The notes: generated by a model not told the origin, from the letters alone. DNA of 41,401 nucleotides from an uncultured Gammaproteobacteria bacterium (GCA_947258805.1 CAMYJV010000007.1:1-41401), one strand, 5' to 3'. Shown: positions 18,467 through 29,459, counted from the first letter of the stretch. Numbers and translations are program-made.

Positions 18467-18495
18467 TTGTACTGCGCATAGCCGTTCGGCATAGT
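18467..18495 (+). promoter_or_regulatory. Putative sigma70 promoter for the riboswitch-M23 transcript
   Basis: TTGTAC (18467-18472) and CATAGT (18490-18495) are 17 nt apart. Transcription would begin near 18502, exactly where the riboswitch aptamer begins. The -35 match is only partial (3 of 6), but the spacing and placement support it. Confidence 0.5.
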
Positions 18496-18501
18496 CTTTG
18501 C

Positions 18502-18590
18502 AGCGAAAAGGCAAACCCGTCGAAAGACGGGGACGCAAAGCCACCGATCTACGGGTCAACACCTACGACAGCGGGGTCGCCGAATGACAG
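18502..18590 (+). ncRNA. Cyclic di-GMP-I (GEMM) riboswitch
   Basis: The aptamer core follows the GEMM-I consensus block by block. GGCAAACC (18510-18517) leads into a GAAA-capped hairpin (CGTCGAAAGACG, 18518-18529). GGGACGCAAAGCC follows (about 18530-18542). A variable P3 arm leads to AGCGGGGTCGCCGA (18570-18583). The first arm is the tetraloop and the last two blocks form the conserved receptor and c-di-GMP pocket. The RNA reads toward the M23 peptidase gene starting at 18697. Between them (18591-18696) are a small hairpin (18617-18632) and a 14-bp palindrome (18638-18651), but no clear T-rich terminator. Control may therefore be at translation or by a non-canonical platform. Confidence 0.92.
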
Positions 18591-18696
18591 CTCCTGCCAG
18601 CTTGCGCATTGCGCGTGAACGAAACTGCGTTCGTCAACCAGCCATGGCTGGCTCGCAAGAGTTCTCGCCCGTCGATTATGGGGTAAGACGGACCTG

Positions 18697-19620
18697 ATGA
18701 ACATAATCATCTTCCGCCGGGGCGGCACGGCCCGCCACCTGTCCATGTCCGGGATGCTAATCGGCGCCGTCGGCGGCATTGCCGGAATGGTTGCCGGGGC
18801 CGGCTTCATGGCCGGCTACTTCGCTGCCGGGGAACACGCTGCCGCCAGATCCGTGGCTGAAGTTACCGACCTGCAGGGTGAAGTGGTCGCTCAGCAATCC
18901 AGCCTGGAGGCCTTGCGGGGTGATGCGCGCCGTGAACTCGATGCACTGGCCCTGAAACTTGGCCAGATCAACGCCAACGTGATTCGCATGAATGCCCTGG
19001 GCCGCCGGCTGACCAGCATGGCAGACCTGGATCAGGGCGAGTTCGATTTCGACATCGCCCCCGCCGTGGGTGGTCCGGCCAGCGCCACGCTGGCATCGGG
19101 CGCACCGAAGGTGACAGAGCTGCTGGCGGATATGGACGCACTGGACGACACGCTGAGCGGGCAGGAACAACAGCTGATGGTGCTGGAAGGCCTGTTGCTG
19201 AACCGCAAACTGCATAAACGGGTGTACCCGCAGGGCCGGCCCGTTCGCGCCGGCTGGATCTCCAGCACTTTCGGGCGGCGTACAGACCCATTCACCGGCA
19301 AGCCGGCGTCACATCGGGGCGTGGACTTTGCCGGGCGAGCCGGCACGGAGATCGTCGCCGTGGCGGCCGGCGTCGTGACGTACTCGGGTGATCGTTCCGG
19401 CTACGGCAAGATGGTTGAAATCAATCACGGCAACGGCTATGTCACCCGCTATGCGCACAATGCCGAGAACCTGGTGGCCGTGGGTGACGATGTTCGCCAG
19501 GGCCAGAGCATTGCGTTGATGGGTTCCACCGGTCGTGCCACGGGGCCGAACCTGCATTTCGAGGTGCGCCATCTCGGTCGCCCCGTCGATCCGCTGCGAC
19601 ATATCCGCGAGACCACCTGA
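18697..19620 (+). CDS. Membrane-anchored M23 (LytM-type) peptidase, c-di-GMP riboswitch controlled
   Basis: A 307-residue protein with an N-terminal membrane segment (about 18-43), a periplasmic coiled-coil region (about 53-105 and 140-170) and a C-terminal LytM/peptidase M23 domain (about 185-300). Such enzymes cut peptide crosslinks in peptidoglycan or, when degenerate, activate amidases. The zinc-site HxxxD is present (His206, Asp210). The YAHN histidine (His254) is present. The usual HxH reads N-L-H (Asn285, His287), so the zinc ligand remains but one catalytic histidine is replaced. An M23 gene between dciA and secA is common in this group. The riboswitch 107 nt upstream implies control by cyclic di-GMP. 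The ribosome-binding site before ATG 18697 is weak. Confidence 0.9.
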   Translation: MNIIIFRRGGTARHLSMSGMLIGAVGGIAGMVAGAGFMAGYFAAGEHAAARSVAEVTDLQGEVVAQQSSLEALRGDARRELDALALKLGQINANVIRMNALGRRLTSMADLDQGEFDFDIAPAVGGPASATLASGAPKVTELLADMDALDDTLSGQEQQLMVLEGLLLNRKLHKRVYPQGRPVRAGWISSTFGRRTDPFTGKPASHRGVDFAGRAGTEIVAVAAGVVTYSGDRSGYGKMVEINHGNGYVTRYAHNAENLVAVGDDVRQGQSIALMGSTGRATGPNLHFEVRHLGRPVDPLRHIRETT

Positions 19621-19751
19621 GCCCGCCGTCGGACCGGACCATCCGGCCCGCAATCCCCGTACAATAGAGCGCTTTGTTCCCGCAGCGGGTCACAGATCCG
19701 TCGGGCATGATGCCCGTGGAGCCCGCCGGCGGGAGGGCACGGAGATTTCTG

Positions 19752-22691
<2,940 letters not shown>

Positions 22692-22706
22692 TGAGAGCAA
22701 GCATCC

Positions 22707-23120
22707 TTGCCTGAGGCCGCGCGGCTTTCGATCCGCGTGGCGGCCGGCGTACTGGCGGACGGCGGCGGCCGCGTGCTCATCGCGCAGCGTCCACCGGACA
22801 AGCATGCGGGGGGCGCGTGGGAGTTCCCCGGCGGCAAGCTGCAACCCGGCGAGACGCCGCGTGATGCCCTGGACAGGGAGCTAGGCGAGGAAATCGGCAT
22901 TCGTGTCACCCTGGCCACAGAGCTCGTGGAATACACCCACGTTTATCCCGACCGGGACGTCACGCTGTGCGTGTTCCTTGTATCAGCCTGGCAGGGTGAG
23001 CCGCACAGCCTGGAAGAGCAGCCGCTGCGCTGGGTGGCCGTAGACGATTTGCTTGACCATGGCCTGCTGCGCGCAGACCGACCCATCGTGGCAGCGTTGC
23101 GCGAGCTCAGCAGATCTTGA
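22707..23120 (+). CDS. mutT: 8-oxo-dGTP diphosphatase MutT (Nudix)
   Basis: A 137-residue Nudix hydrolase that removes the mutagenic nucleotide 8-oxo-dGTP. The Nudix box GX5EX7REUXEEXGU is perfect (GGKLQPGETPRDALDRELGE, then EIGI). The N-terminal VAAGVLADGGGRVLIAQRP and GGAWEFPGGK, and the later LRWVAVDDL, are typical of MutT. The start is TTG 22707, 15 nt after the secA stop, with GTGAGAG upstream. The 3' end overlaps the convergent zapD by 14 nt. A secA-mutT neighbourhood is common in this group. Confidence 0.93.
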   Translation: MPEAARLSIRVAAGVLADGGGRVLIAQRPPDKHAGGAWEFPGGKLQPGETPRDALDRELGEEIGIRVTLATELVEYTHVYPDRDVTLCVFLVSAWQGEPHSLEEQPLRWVAVDDLLDHGLLRADRPIVAALRELSRS

Positions 23121-23910
23121 TTTCAAAAGGCAGGTCTTCGCTGACCTGTACCGCGCGGTCGGCGACGTCGGGCCAGACCATGAAACGCAGCGTGAAGCGG
23201 TGATGACCGGCGCTGATCTCAGGATAGATGCCCTTTTCAGCGGCCAGGCTCACGCGCAGCAGGTGAAAGCTGCCGTTGCGCCCGAGCGTGTGCTGGTAAA
23301 CGCCGTTCTGTGCGACGGCCTTTGCGGCCTCGCCGGATTCGCGCATCAGCCAGAGCAGTTCTGCCACCCCGTCGCACAGCGGGCGCAGCGGCTCGAGCCA
23401 TGCGTTCAGGGCCTGGCAGCGTTGCTCGTAGGGCATGCGCAGCCAGTGCGTGTATTCCGGCAGATCAAATTCGCAGGTGCCACCCGGGATCGCGCTGCGA
23501 TGCTTCACTGCACTGAGAAACTCGTTTTCGCGCATCACCCGGAGATACTGCGGGCCAAGGGCAATCAGGTCTTCGCGGTGGGAGGCCAGGTTGCGCAGCA
23601 GTCCTGACAGGCGGGCCTCGTCCACCTCGGGAGCCTGGTGAAGACGTTCCAGGTGTTGTTGCTGGCGCTCCAGCTCCTTCAGCACGTCGCTGCGAACGTC
23701 GCCCCGGGTGAGTATTGAGTTGATGTCGAGCAGCGCCGACAGCGCTGCGCGGCTGTCCCACGGCGAGGTGCGGTCAAGGTGGAAGCGCAGCTGCCTGTAC
23801 AGGAACTCCAGCCGCAGGTACGTGCGCATCCGCTCGGTCAGCGGCTGCTCGTAAGCCAGCATGGCCCCGGCCGGGGCGGCGCGGGCCATGCGTTCCGCAC
23901 GGGCACTCAT
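23107..23910 (-). CDS. zapD: Cell division protein ZapD
   Basis: A Z-ring-associated protein (family DUF1342, formerly YacF) that bundles FtsZ filaments by binding the FtsZ C-terminal peptide. Conserved elements: YEQPLTERMRTYLRLEFLYRQL near the start, RGDVRSDVLKELERQ, IPGGTCEFDLPEYTHWL, and the end pattern EISAGHHRFTLRFM. The open frame gives 267 residues from ATG 23910. An internal ATG at 23862 would give the N-terminus usual for the family, so the true start is uncertain. zapD-coaE-pilD order is conserved among many gammaproteobacteria. Its 3' end overlaps mutT. Confidence 0.93.
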   Translation of the reverse strand: MSARAERMARAAPAGAMLAYEQPLTERMRTYLRLEFLYRQLRFHLDRTSPWDSRAALSALLDINSILTRGDVRSDVLKELERQQQHLERLHQAPEVDEARLSGLLRNLASHREDLIALGPQYLRVMRENEFLSAVKHRSAIPGGTCEFDLPEYTHWLRMPYEQRCQALNAWLEPLRPLCDGVAELLWLMRESGEAAKAVAQNGVYQHTLGRNGSFHLLRVSLAAEKGIYPEISAGHHRFTLRFMVWPDVADRAVQVSEDLPFEIKIC

Positions 23911-24009
23911 CGGCGGTCCCGACAGGATTCGGCTGGCGCAAACATGCGGCTATTCTGCGTCACGCACCGCCGGGGCCGCAATAACTGATCTTACCCGGCA
24001 TCGCAGTGA

Positions 24010-24630
24010 TCAGTCGGAGCATGCCTTGCGCAGATATCGCTGATGCAGTGCCTGCACCTGCGCGCGAGTCGCGCGCAGGTCGCCGCTGTTGTCAATCACC
24101 GCATCGGCGGCCGCGATTCGTGCGGCCCGGCCGACCTGTGCGGCCAGCATCCGATCGGCCTGCTGGGCGGTCTCACCATCGCGAGTCATCAGCCGGCGCC
24201 GCTGCTCGGCCTCCGGGCAGTCCACCACCACCACTTCGTCTACCAGCCTGTTGAAACCGCTTTCCACCAGCAGCGGCACGACGATGACCTGATAGGGGCC
24301 GCCGGCTGCCGCCGCCAGTTCCAGTGTCCGATGCCGAATTCGCGGATGCAGGATGCCCTCGAGACGATGGCGATCGGCCGGATCGGCAAATACCCTCGCG
24401 CGCAGGGCCCGCCGGTCCAGCCTGCGGTCCGGCCCCAGGACGCCGGCACCAAAGGCGGCGACGATTTCCTTCAGCGCGGGCTGACCGGGAGCCACGACTT
24501 CCCTGGCGATCACATCGGTGTCGATGACCGGCACGCCGAGGGCGGCGAACATGTCTGCCACGGTGCTTTTGCCGCTGGCTATCCCGCCGGTCAGACCGAT
24601 ACGGGGCATCGCGGTTTGGGGGGCGGGCAC
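24010..24630 (-). CDS. coaE: Dephospho-CoA kinase CoaE
   Basis: A 206-residue P-loop kinase that phosphorylates the 3'-hydroxyl of dephospho-CoA, the last step of coenzyme A synthesis. The P-loop is GLTGGIASGKST (from about residue 12). The substrate-binding DTDVIAREVV follows. HPRIRHRTLEL, VVPLLVESGF and VDEVVVVDCPEAEQ are family motifs. The C-terminus has DAVIDNSGDL. GTG 24630 lies one base past the pilD stop. ATG 24609, immediately before PRIGLTGG, is an equally possible start. Confidence 0.95.
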   Translation of the reverse strand: MPAPQTAMPRIGLTGGIASGKSTVADMFAALGVPVIDTDVIAREVVAPGQPALKEIVAAFGAGVLGPDRRLDRRALRARVFADPADRHRLEGILHPRIRHRTLELAAAAGGPYQVIVVPLLVESGFNRLVDEVVVVDCPEAEQRRRLMTRDGETAQQADRMLAAQVGRAARIAAADAVIDNSGDLRATRAQVQALHQRYLRKACSD

Positions 24631-24631
24631 T

Positions 24632-25507
24632 TCAGAATCCGGCCATCTGCCGATAGGCGCTGGTCAGCGCGTCGCCCCATAGGAGGGCCACGAAACCCGC
24701 GGCGGCCAGGAATGGGCCGAAAGGCATGGGTCGCTGGCTGTCCCGGCCGGCAAACAGGATCATCGCGACTCCGGTCACCGCGCCGACCAGGGCCGACAGG
24801 ATGATGATTACCGGCAGCATCTGCCAACCCAGCCACGCCCCGAGCGCGCCGAGGAGCTTGAAATCGCCATAGCCCATCCCTTCCTTGCCGGTGACGAGCT
24901 TGAACAGGTGGTAGATGGACCAGAGGCTCAGGTAGCCGGCCATGGCCCCGATGACCCCTGAGCGCAGGTCAGTGAAGGTGGTGCCCTGCAGCGCAAATAC
25001 CAGGCCGAGCCACAGCAGCGGCAGGGTGAGGGAATCGGGCAGGAGCTGGTGGTCCAGGTCGATGACCGTGAGCGCAATCAGCGACCAGGTCAGCAGCAGC
25101 GCGCCGGCTGCCTCGAGGCTGTAGCCAAAATGCCAGGCCACCAGCCCCGACAGCACGGCCGTCACGGTTTCCACGACAGGGTAGCGAATCCCGATGGCCG
25201 TGCCGCACCCGGCGCAGCGGCCGCGCAGGAACAGGTAGCTGAGCACCGGGATGTTCTGCCACGCCTTTATCTGGGCGCCGCAGGCGGGGCAGGCCGAGCG
25301 TGGCGTAACGAGATTGTAGGTGTCGGCCGATTCGGCTGTCAGGGCTGCGCCGCCGTCTTCGTCGGCAAGCACCTCGCGGGCCTGGGTCTGCCAGCTGCGC
25401 TCCAGCATGATGGGCAGCCGGTGGATCACCACGTTCAGGAAACTGCCGACAATCAATCCCAGCAGGGCCGTGACCCCGGCAAACGCTGCGGGCTGGGCGG
25501 ATAGCAA
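24632..25507 (-). CDS. pilD: Prepilin leader peptidase/N-methyltransferase PilD
   Basis: A 291-residue inner-membrane aspartic protease that removes the leader of type IV prepilins and methylates the new N-terminal residue. An N-terminal membrane segment leads to FLNVVIHRLP. The cytoplasmic methyltransferase domain has two CxxC pairs (Cys73/76 and Cys98/101). The protease aspartates lie in VIDLDHQLLPD (about 149-158) and GYGD (Asp215). About seven further membrane segments follow. The start is TTG 25507, 11 nt after pilC. Its substrate is presumably the pilin encoded upstream. Confidence 0.95.
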   Translation of the reverse strand: MLSAQPAAFAGVTALLGLIVGSFLNVVIHRLPIMLERSWQTQAREVLADEDGGAALTAESADTYNLVTPRSACPACGAQIKAWQNIPVLSYLFLRGRCAGCGTAIGIRYPVVETVTAVLSGLVAWHFGYSLEAAGALLLTWSLIALTVIDLDHQLLPDSLTLPLLWLGLVFALQGTTFTDLRSGVIGAMAGYLSLWSIYHLFKLVTGKEGMGYGDFKLLGALGAWLGWQMLPVIIILSALVGAVTGVAMILFAGRDSQRPMPFGPFLAAAGFVALLWGDALTSAYRQMAGF

Positions 25508-25518
25508 CTCCGCGAGGG

Positions 25519-26736
25519 TCAGATCACCGCTCCCATCTTGAAGATGGGCAGGTACATGGCAACCACCAGGCCGCCCACCAGCACACCGAGGATGGCCATG
25601 ATCATCGGCTCCAGCAGGCTGCTGAGGCTGTCCACCGCGTTGTCGACATCGTCTTCATAGAAGTCGGCGACTTTCGCGGACATCTCGTCCAGGGAACCGG
25701 ATTCCTCACCCACCGCGACCATCTGGATCACCATGTTCGGAAACAGCTCGGTGTTCTCCATGGCTCGCTGCAGGCGCTGCCCCGTGGCGACCTCGTCCTT
25801 CATCTCCAGCACGGCCATCTCGAAGACGACGTTGCCGCAGGCGCCGGACACGGACTGGAGGGCTTCCACCAGCGGTACGCCGGCGCTGAACATGGTCGAC
25901 AGTGTCCGCGCGAAACGGGCAATGGCGGCCTTGTTCATGATGCTGCCGATGATCGGCAGTTTCAGCACGATTCGGTCCTGTATTTCCCGCACGCGCCTGG
26001 AGCGCTTTTTCATGTACAGGTAGCCGCTGATCGAGCCACCGATGACAAAGGCCACCAGCCAGCCCTGGCTGCGCATGAATTCGGACAGACTAATCACCAT
26101 GCGCGTGAAGGCCGGCAAGTCGGCACCAAAGCCCTGGAACAGATTCTCGAACTCCGGAATCACGAAAATCAGCAGGATGGTGGTGACTATTGCGGCGACC
26201 ACGAGTACGGCAGCGGGGTAGAACAAGGCCTTCTTGATCTTCTTCTTGATGGCCTCGGTCTTTTCCTTGTACGTGGCGATTTTGTCGAGCAGCGTCTCCA
26301 GTGCACCGGCCTGTTCACCGGCTTCCACCAGGTTCACGTACAGATCGTCGAAGTGCAGCGGATGCTTGCCCAGCGCCTCGGCCAGCGCGGTGCCGCCCTC
26401 GACATCCTGCTTCACCGCCAGGATCAGTTCCGCCATGGCCGGGTTTTCGTGGCCGTTACCGACAATTTCAAAGGACTGCACCAGCGGGATGCCGGCCGTC
26501 AGCATTGTGGCCAGCTGCCGGCTGAAAATCGCGATGTCCTGTGGGGTAACCGTGCCCTTGGTCTGGAACAGGCTGCTTTGCTTGCGTACACGTACCGGCA
26601 CCACGCCTTGGCGGCGCAGCTCGGCGCGCAAGGCGGCCTCGTCCGTGGCAATGGTCTTGCCCTTGATGCGGTTGCCCTTGGTGTCTGTCCCTTCCCAGCT
26701 GAAGGGGGTCTGCTTGACTGCTATTGATCCGGCCAT
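25519..26736 (-). CDS. pilC: Type IV pilus inner-membrane platform protein PilC
   Basis: A 405-residue polytopic protein of the GspF/PilC family that couples the cytoplasmic ATPases to pilin assembly. Both GspF repeats are visible. The first has FSRQLATMLTAGIPLVQSFEIV (about residues 70-92) and the second has FARTLSTMFSAGVPLVEALQSV (about 275-297). Membrane segments lie near 170-195, 222-242 and 375-398. The N-terminal region (FSWEGTDTKGNRIKG) is typical. It lies 53 nt after pilB and 11 nt before pilD, so pilBCD are likely co-transcribed. Confidence 0.95.
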   Translation of the reverse strand: MAGSIAVKQTPFSWEGTDTKGNRIKGKTIATDEAALRAELRRQGVVPVRVRKQSSLFQTKGTVTPQDIAIFSRQLATMLTAGIPLVQSFEIVGNGHENPAMAELILAVKQDVEGGTALAEALGKHPLHFDDLYVNLVEAGEQAGALETLLDKIATYKEKTEAIKKKIKKALFYPAAVLVVAAIVTTILLIFVIPEFENLFQGFGADLPAFTRMVISLSEFMRSQGWLVAFVIGGSISGYLYMKKRSRRVREIQDRIVLKLPIIGSIMNKAAIARFARTLSTMFSAGVPLVEALQSVSGACGNVVFEMAVLEMKDEVATGQRLQRAMENTELFPNMVIQMVAVGEESGSLDEMSAKVADFYEDDVDNAVDSLSSLLEPMIMAILGVLVGGLVVAMYLPIFKMGAVI

Positions 26737-26789
26737 TGGATTCCGTTCCGTGTATGTCTATTCGAACTGTTTCGACGCGCCGCGCGGCA

Positions 26790-28508
26790 TTATTCAATCG
26801 TAACCCGGTTGATTTCTTCGAGGCTGGTAATCCCGTCCTTAGCTTTCTGCAGCGCGGAGCGGCGGAGATCCCAGACCCCTTCTGAGGCAGCCTGGTCGGC
26901 AATCTGTGTCGCGTTGCCGCCCTCCATAATGATCCGCGCAATGGCTTCGGTCACCGGCATCACCTGGTAAATGCCCACCCGGCCCTTGTAGCCGTCGTTG
27001 CACTGCTTGCAGCCCACGGGGCCGTATATGCGCAGCGAGCCGACCTCGTCTTTCGTAAAGCCCTCCTGCAACAGGGCTTCGTCGGGAATGTCCTTCACTT
27101 CCTTGCAGTTCTCGCATAGCCGCCGCGCGAGGCGCTGCGCAATGATCAGGCTGACGGTGCTGGCGATGGCGTAGGGTTTCACGCCCATGTCCACCATGCG
27201 GGTCAGCGTGCGGGGCGCATCGTTCGTATGCAGCGTAGACAGCACGAGGTGACCCGTTTGCGCCGCCTTGATGGCAATTTCCGCAGTCTCCAGGTCCCGA
27301 ATCTCACCCACCATGATCACGTCCGGATCCTGGCGCAGAAAGGCGCGCAAGGCCGAGGCAAAAGTCAGGCCCACCTTGGGGTTCACGTTGACCTGGTTGA
27401 CGCCCGGCAGGTTGATTTCCGCCGGGTCTTCCGCGGTGGAAATATTGGTGCCTTCTTCGTTCAGAATATTCAGGCCCGTGTACAGGGACACGGTCTTGCC
27501 GCTGCCCGTCGGGCCGGTGACCAGGATCATCCCGTAGGGCTGCGCCAGCGTGGTCAGATAAGCGTCTTTCTGGTGCGATTCATAGCCCAGCGCGTCGATG
27601 CCCAGCTTCGCGCTGCTGGGGTCGAGAATACGCATCACGATCTTCTCGCCGAACAGCGTCGGGCAGGTATTCACGCGGAAGTCGATGGCGCGGTTCTTGG
27701 ACAGGCGCATCTTGATCCGGCCGTCCTGCGGCACTCGCCGTTCGGCAATGTCCATGCGCGCCATGACCTTGAGCCGGGCACAGACCTTCGGCGCCAGGGC
27801 GATGGGCGGCGTTGCCACCTGTTTCAGCATGCCGTCCTGGCGGGTGCGAACCCGGAAGATCTTTTCATAGGGCTCGAAATGGATATCCGACGCGCCGCGT
27901 TTGATGGCGTCGAGCATGATCTTGTTCACGAAGCGCACCACCGGCGCATCGTCGACGTCGTCGCGCGTGACGTCATCACCGAGCTCCTCGTCACCGCCCG
28001 AGACTTCGAGGCTCTCGAGGTCGAAGTCCTCCTCGTCGAAACTAGCCATGGACGTGTCGACGGCCTCGAGGACACTGGTAACCATTTCCTCGAGCTTGTT
28101 CTGCTCGACCACGACGGGGTCGATCCGGAACCCGGTCTGGAACTTGATTTCGTCGATGGCCTGGAGATTGGTCGGGTCGGAGACGCCCAGGAACATTCGC
28201 TGCCCGCGACGCAACAACGGCAGCACCTTGTGCTTGTTCAGAAGCTTCTGGCTGACGGAGCGCGCGGCATCCAGGTCGAGTTCCAGCGCGGTGAGATCCA
28301 TCAGCGGGACGCCGAACTCGTGGGAGGCCGCTACGGCGACCTTGTGCGGGTCCGCCAGTTCCTTGTCGACGAGATAGGCAACGAGCGTCTGGCCGGCGCC
28401 TTTCGCGTCTTCTACGGCCTGCAGGCAGATGTCTTCAGTGACGATGCCGTCCTGAACCAGCCGGCGCGGCAAGCCGGTCAGCTGTGCTGATGTGGCGGAG
28501 ACTGCCAT
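26790..28508 (-). CDS. pilB: Type IV pilus assembly ATPase PilB
   Basis: A 572-residue hexameric ATPase that powers pilus extension. The N-terminal GspE/MshEN-type domain covers about residues 10-160. The catalytic core has Walker A GPTGSGKTVSLYTGL, the Asp box (STAEDPAEINLPGVNQV), Walker B DVIMVGEIRDLETAEIA and the His box GHLVLSTLHTNDAPRTL. The zinc-binding tetracysteine pattern is seen as CENCKE, then CKQCNDGYKGRVG. The first MshEN repeat lacks the arginine-led RLG motif associated with c-di-GMP binding, so direct binding is doubtful. It is separated from pilA by a 447-nt gap. Confidence 0.96.
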   Translation of the reverse strand: MAVSATSAQLTGLPRRLVQDGIVTEDICLQAVEDAKGAGQTLVAYLVDKELADPHKVAVAASHEFGVPLMDLTALELDLDAARSVSQKLLNKHKVLPLLRRGQRMFLGVSDPTNLQAIDEIKFQTGFRIDPVVVEQNKLEEMVTSVLEAVDTSMASFDEEDFDLESLEVSGGDEELGDDVTRDDVDDAPVVRFVNKIMLDAIKRGASDIHFEPYEKIFRVRTRQDGMLKQVATPPIALAPKVCARLKVMARMDIAERRVPQDGRIKMRLSKNRAIDFRVNTCPTLFGEKIVMRILDPSSAKLGIDALGYESHQKDAYLTTLAQPYGMILVTGPTGSGKTVSLYTGLNILNEEGTNISTAEDPAEINLPGVNQVNVNPKVGLTFASALRAFLRQDPDVIMVGEIRDLETAEIAIKAAQTGHLVLSTLHTNDAPRTLTRMVDMGVKPYAIASTVSLIIAQRLARRLCENCKEVKDIPDEALLQEGFTKDEVGSLRIYGPVGCKQCNDGYKGRVGIYQVMPVTEAIARIIMEGGNATQIADQAASEGVWDLRRSALQKAKDGITSLEEINRVTIE

Positions 28509-28861
28509 GCACTCCTCACGCTGGTGGAAAACCCCAAGTAATCAGGCGCATACGCTCTGACATATGACATAGTCTGAAGAAGGGTTGCGCACTGTGCAAG
28601 CAGCGAAAACCCGTTTCTTGACGTACTTCACGCCCGCCCCGTGTGCGGCGGCACGGGGCTGGCTGGCCGGCGGATTCGAGCGCTGGGGGCGGGGGTCCGG
28701 CCTGGGCCGGCCAGCCACCGCTGTCGCCAGGTTGGGGCCTGGGGCCCGTGGGCTCGATGGCTTGACGCTGGGCTGTCTGGCCGTGCCTGGGGCTGCAGGT
28801 GCTGGGCGGGCCCCGTCGCAAGGGTGGTTGGAAGCCGGGATGCGTTGGCGGGCGCCGTTTC

Positions 28862-28892
28862 GGGGGTGGGTCGGGATAAGGGTCCGTGGGGG
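28862..28892 (+). other. G-quadruplex motif downstream of pilA
   Basis: Five G runs of 3-5 bases with loops of 1-5 nt: GGGGG (28862-28866), GGG (28868-28870), GGG (28873-28875), GGG (28880-28882) and GGGGG (28888-28892). This satisfies the G3+N1-7 rule with one run to spare. The G strand is the template strand for pilA transcription. It lies just beyond the pilA terminator. Confidence 0.6.
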
Positions 28893-28897
28893 TCTAG

Positions 28898-28930
28898 CCC
28901 AAAAAGAAAAGGGGCCCCGCAGGGCCCCTC
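28898..28930 (-). terminator. Rho-independent terminator of pilA
   Basis: On the - strand GGGGCCC (28927-28921) pairs with GGGCCCC (28917-28911) around a short TGCG-type loop and is followed by TTTTCTTTTT (28910-28901). The hairpin starts about 25 nt after the pilA stop. It would make pilA a separate, highly expressed transcript. Confidence 0.85.
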
Positions 28931-28955
28931 TCCGGGACTTAGAGTCCTTCAGCGA

Positions 28956-29459
28956 TTAACCACCGGTGCGGCAGTTAGACGGCATGTACTGCTCTTCCAG
29001 GCTCGTGCCGGCCGCGGTGTTACCGGTGTTGCCACCGATCGGGCCAAGGGCCGTCGCCGGGTCGTCACCAAAGCCGCAGCGCCAGGAGATACTGTTGTCC
29101 GTGCTCTGGAACGGCGTCAGCACCAGCGTGTCACCGGCTACGGCGCCGTTGACAGCGTTACCGTAGGTGATGATCACCTCGCCGGCAGCGACTTCCACAC
29201 CCGTCACGTACTTACCGTTCGTGTCGGTGGCAATGCCGTTCATGCCGGCTTCGGGGCGACCGGCAGGAGCCGTGCCACGGACCAGCCAGGTTTCGGCCAC
29301 GGCCGCCTTGGCAGCAGAGGCCAGCGACAGGCCTTCAGAAACCTGGGCGCGGATCGTGTAGTCCTGGTAGGCGGGGATGGCGATCGCGGCCAGAATGCCG
29401 ATGATCGCCACGACGATCATGAGTTCGATGAGCGTAAAGCCCTTCTGCACTGTCTTCAT
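28956..29459 (-). CDS. pilA: Type IVa major pilin PilA
   Basis: A 167-residue prepilin. The leader MKTVQKG is followed by [20 protein letters not shown], with cleavage after Gly7 by PilD, methylation of Phe8, and Glu5 of the mature protein present. The hydrophobic alpha1 spine reaches about residue 30. The globular domain ends in a disulfide loop (Cys128 to Cys163) typical of type IVa pilins. Upstream is a sigma54 promoter with tandem activator sites; downstream is a strong terminator. A single copy is visible in the window. Confidence 0.95.
   Translation of the reverse strand: MKTVQKGFTLIELMIVVAIIGILAAIAIPAYQDYTIRAQVSEGLSLASAAKAAVAETWLVRGTAPAGRPEAGMNGIATDTNGKYVTGVEVAAGEVIITYGNAVNGAVAGDTLVLTPFQSTDNSISWRCGFGDDPATALGPIGGNTGNTAAGTSLEEQYMPSNCRTGG

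Larger units (their letters stand above)
28509..28955. other. 447-nt pilA-pilB intergenic region, strongly G-biased on + strand
   Basis: No convincing gene is found; open frames here show no family features. Reading in the direction of pil transcription (- strand), it begins with the pilA terminator. About 250 nt of C-rich, G-poor sequence follow, then an AT-richer stretch just before pilB (around 28555-28580) that could hold a pilB promoter. A near-palindrome (TTGCGCACTGTGCAA, 28584-28598) sits there. The + strand holds runs of G, including a G-quadruplex motif listed separately. Confidence 0.6.

Noticed and set aside
19698..19712. Short palindrome CGGGCATGATGCCCG upstream of secA as a SecM-like arrest leader or regulatory hairpin
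   Set aside because: No secM-like leader peptide with an arrest motif is present; a 7-bp palindrome alone is weak evidence.
28339..28490. c-di-GMP-binding MshEN motif at the PilB N-terminus, which would pair with the riboswitch
   Set aside because: The first repeat lacks the arginine of the RLG motif (the aligned stretch reads GLPRRLVQDGIV). Binding cannot be supported from sequence.
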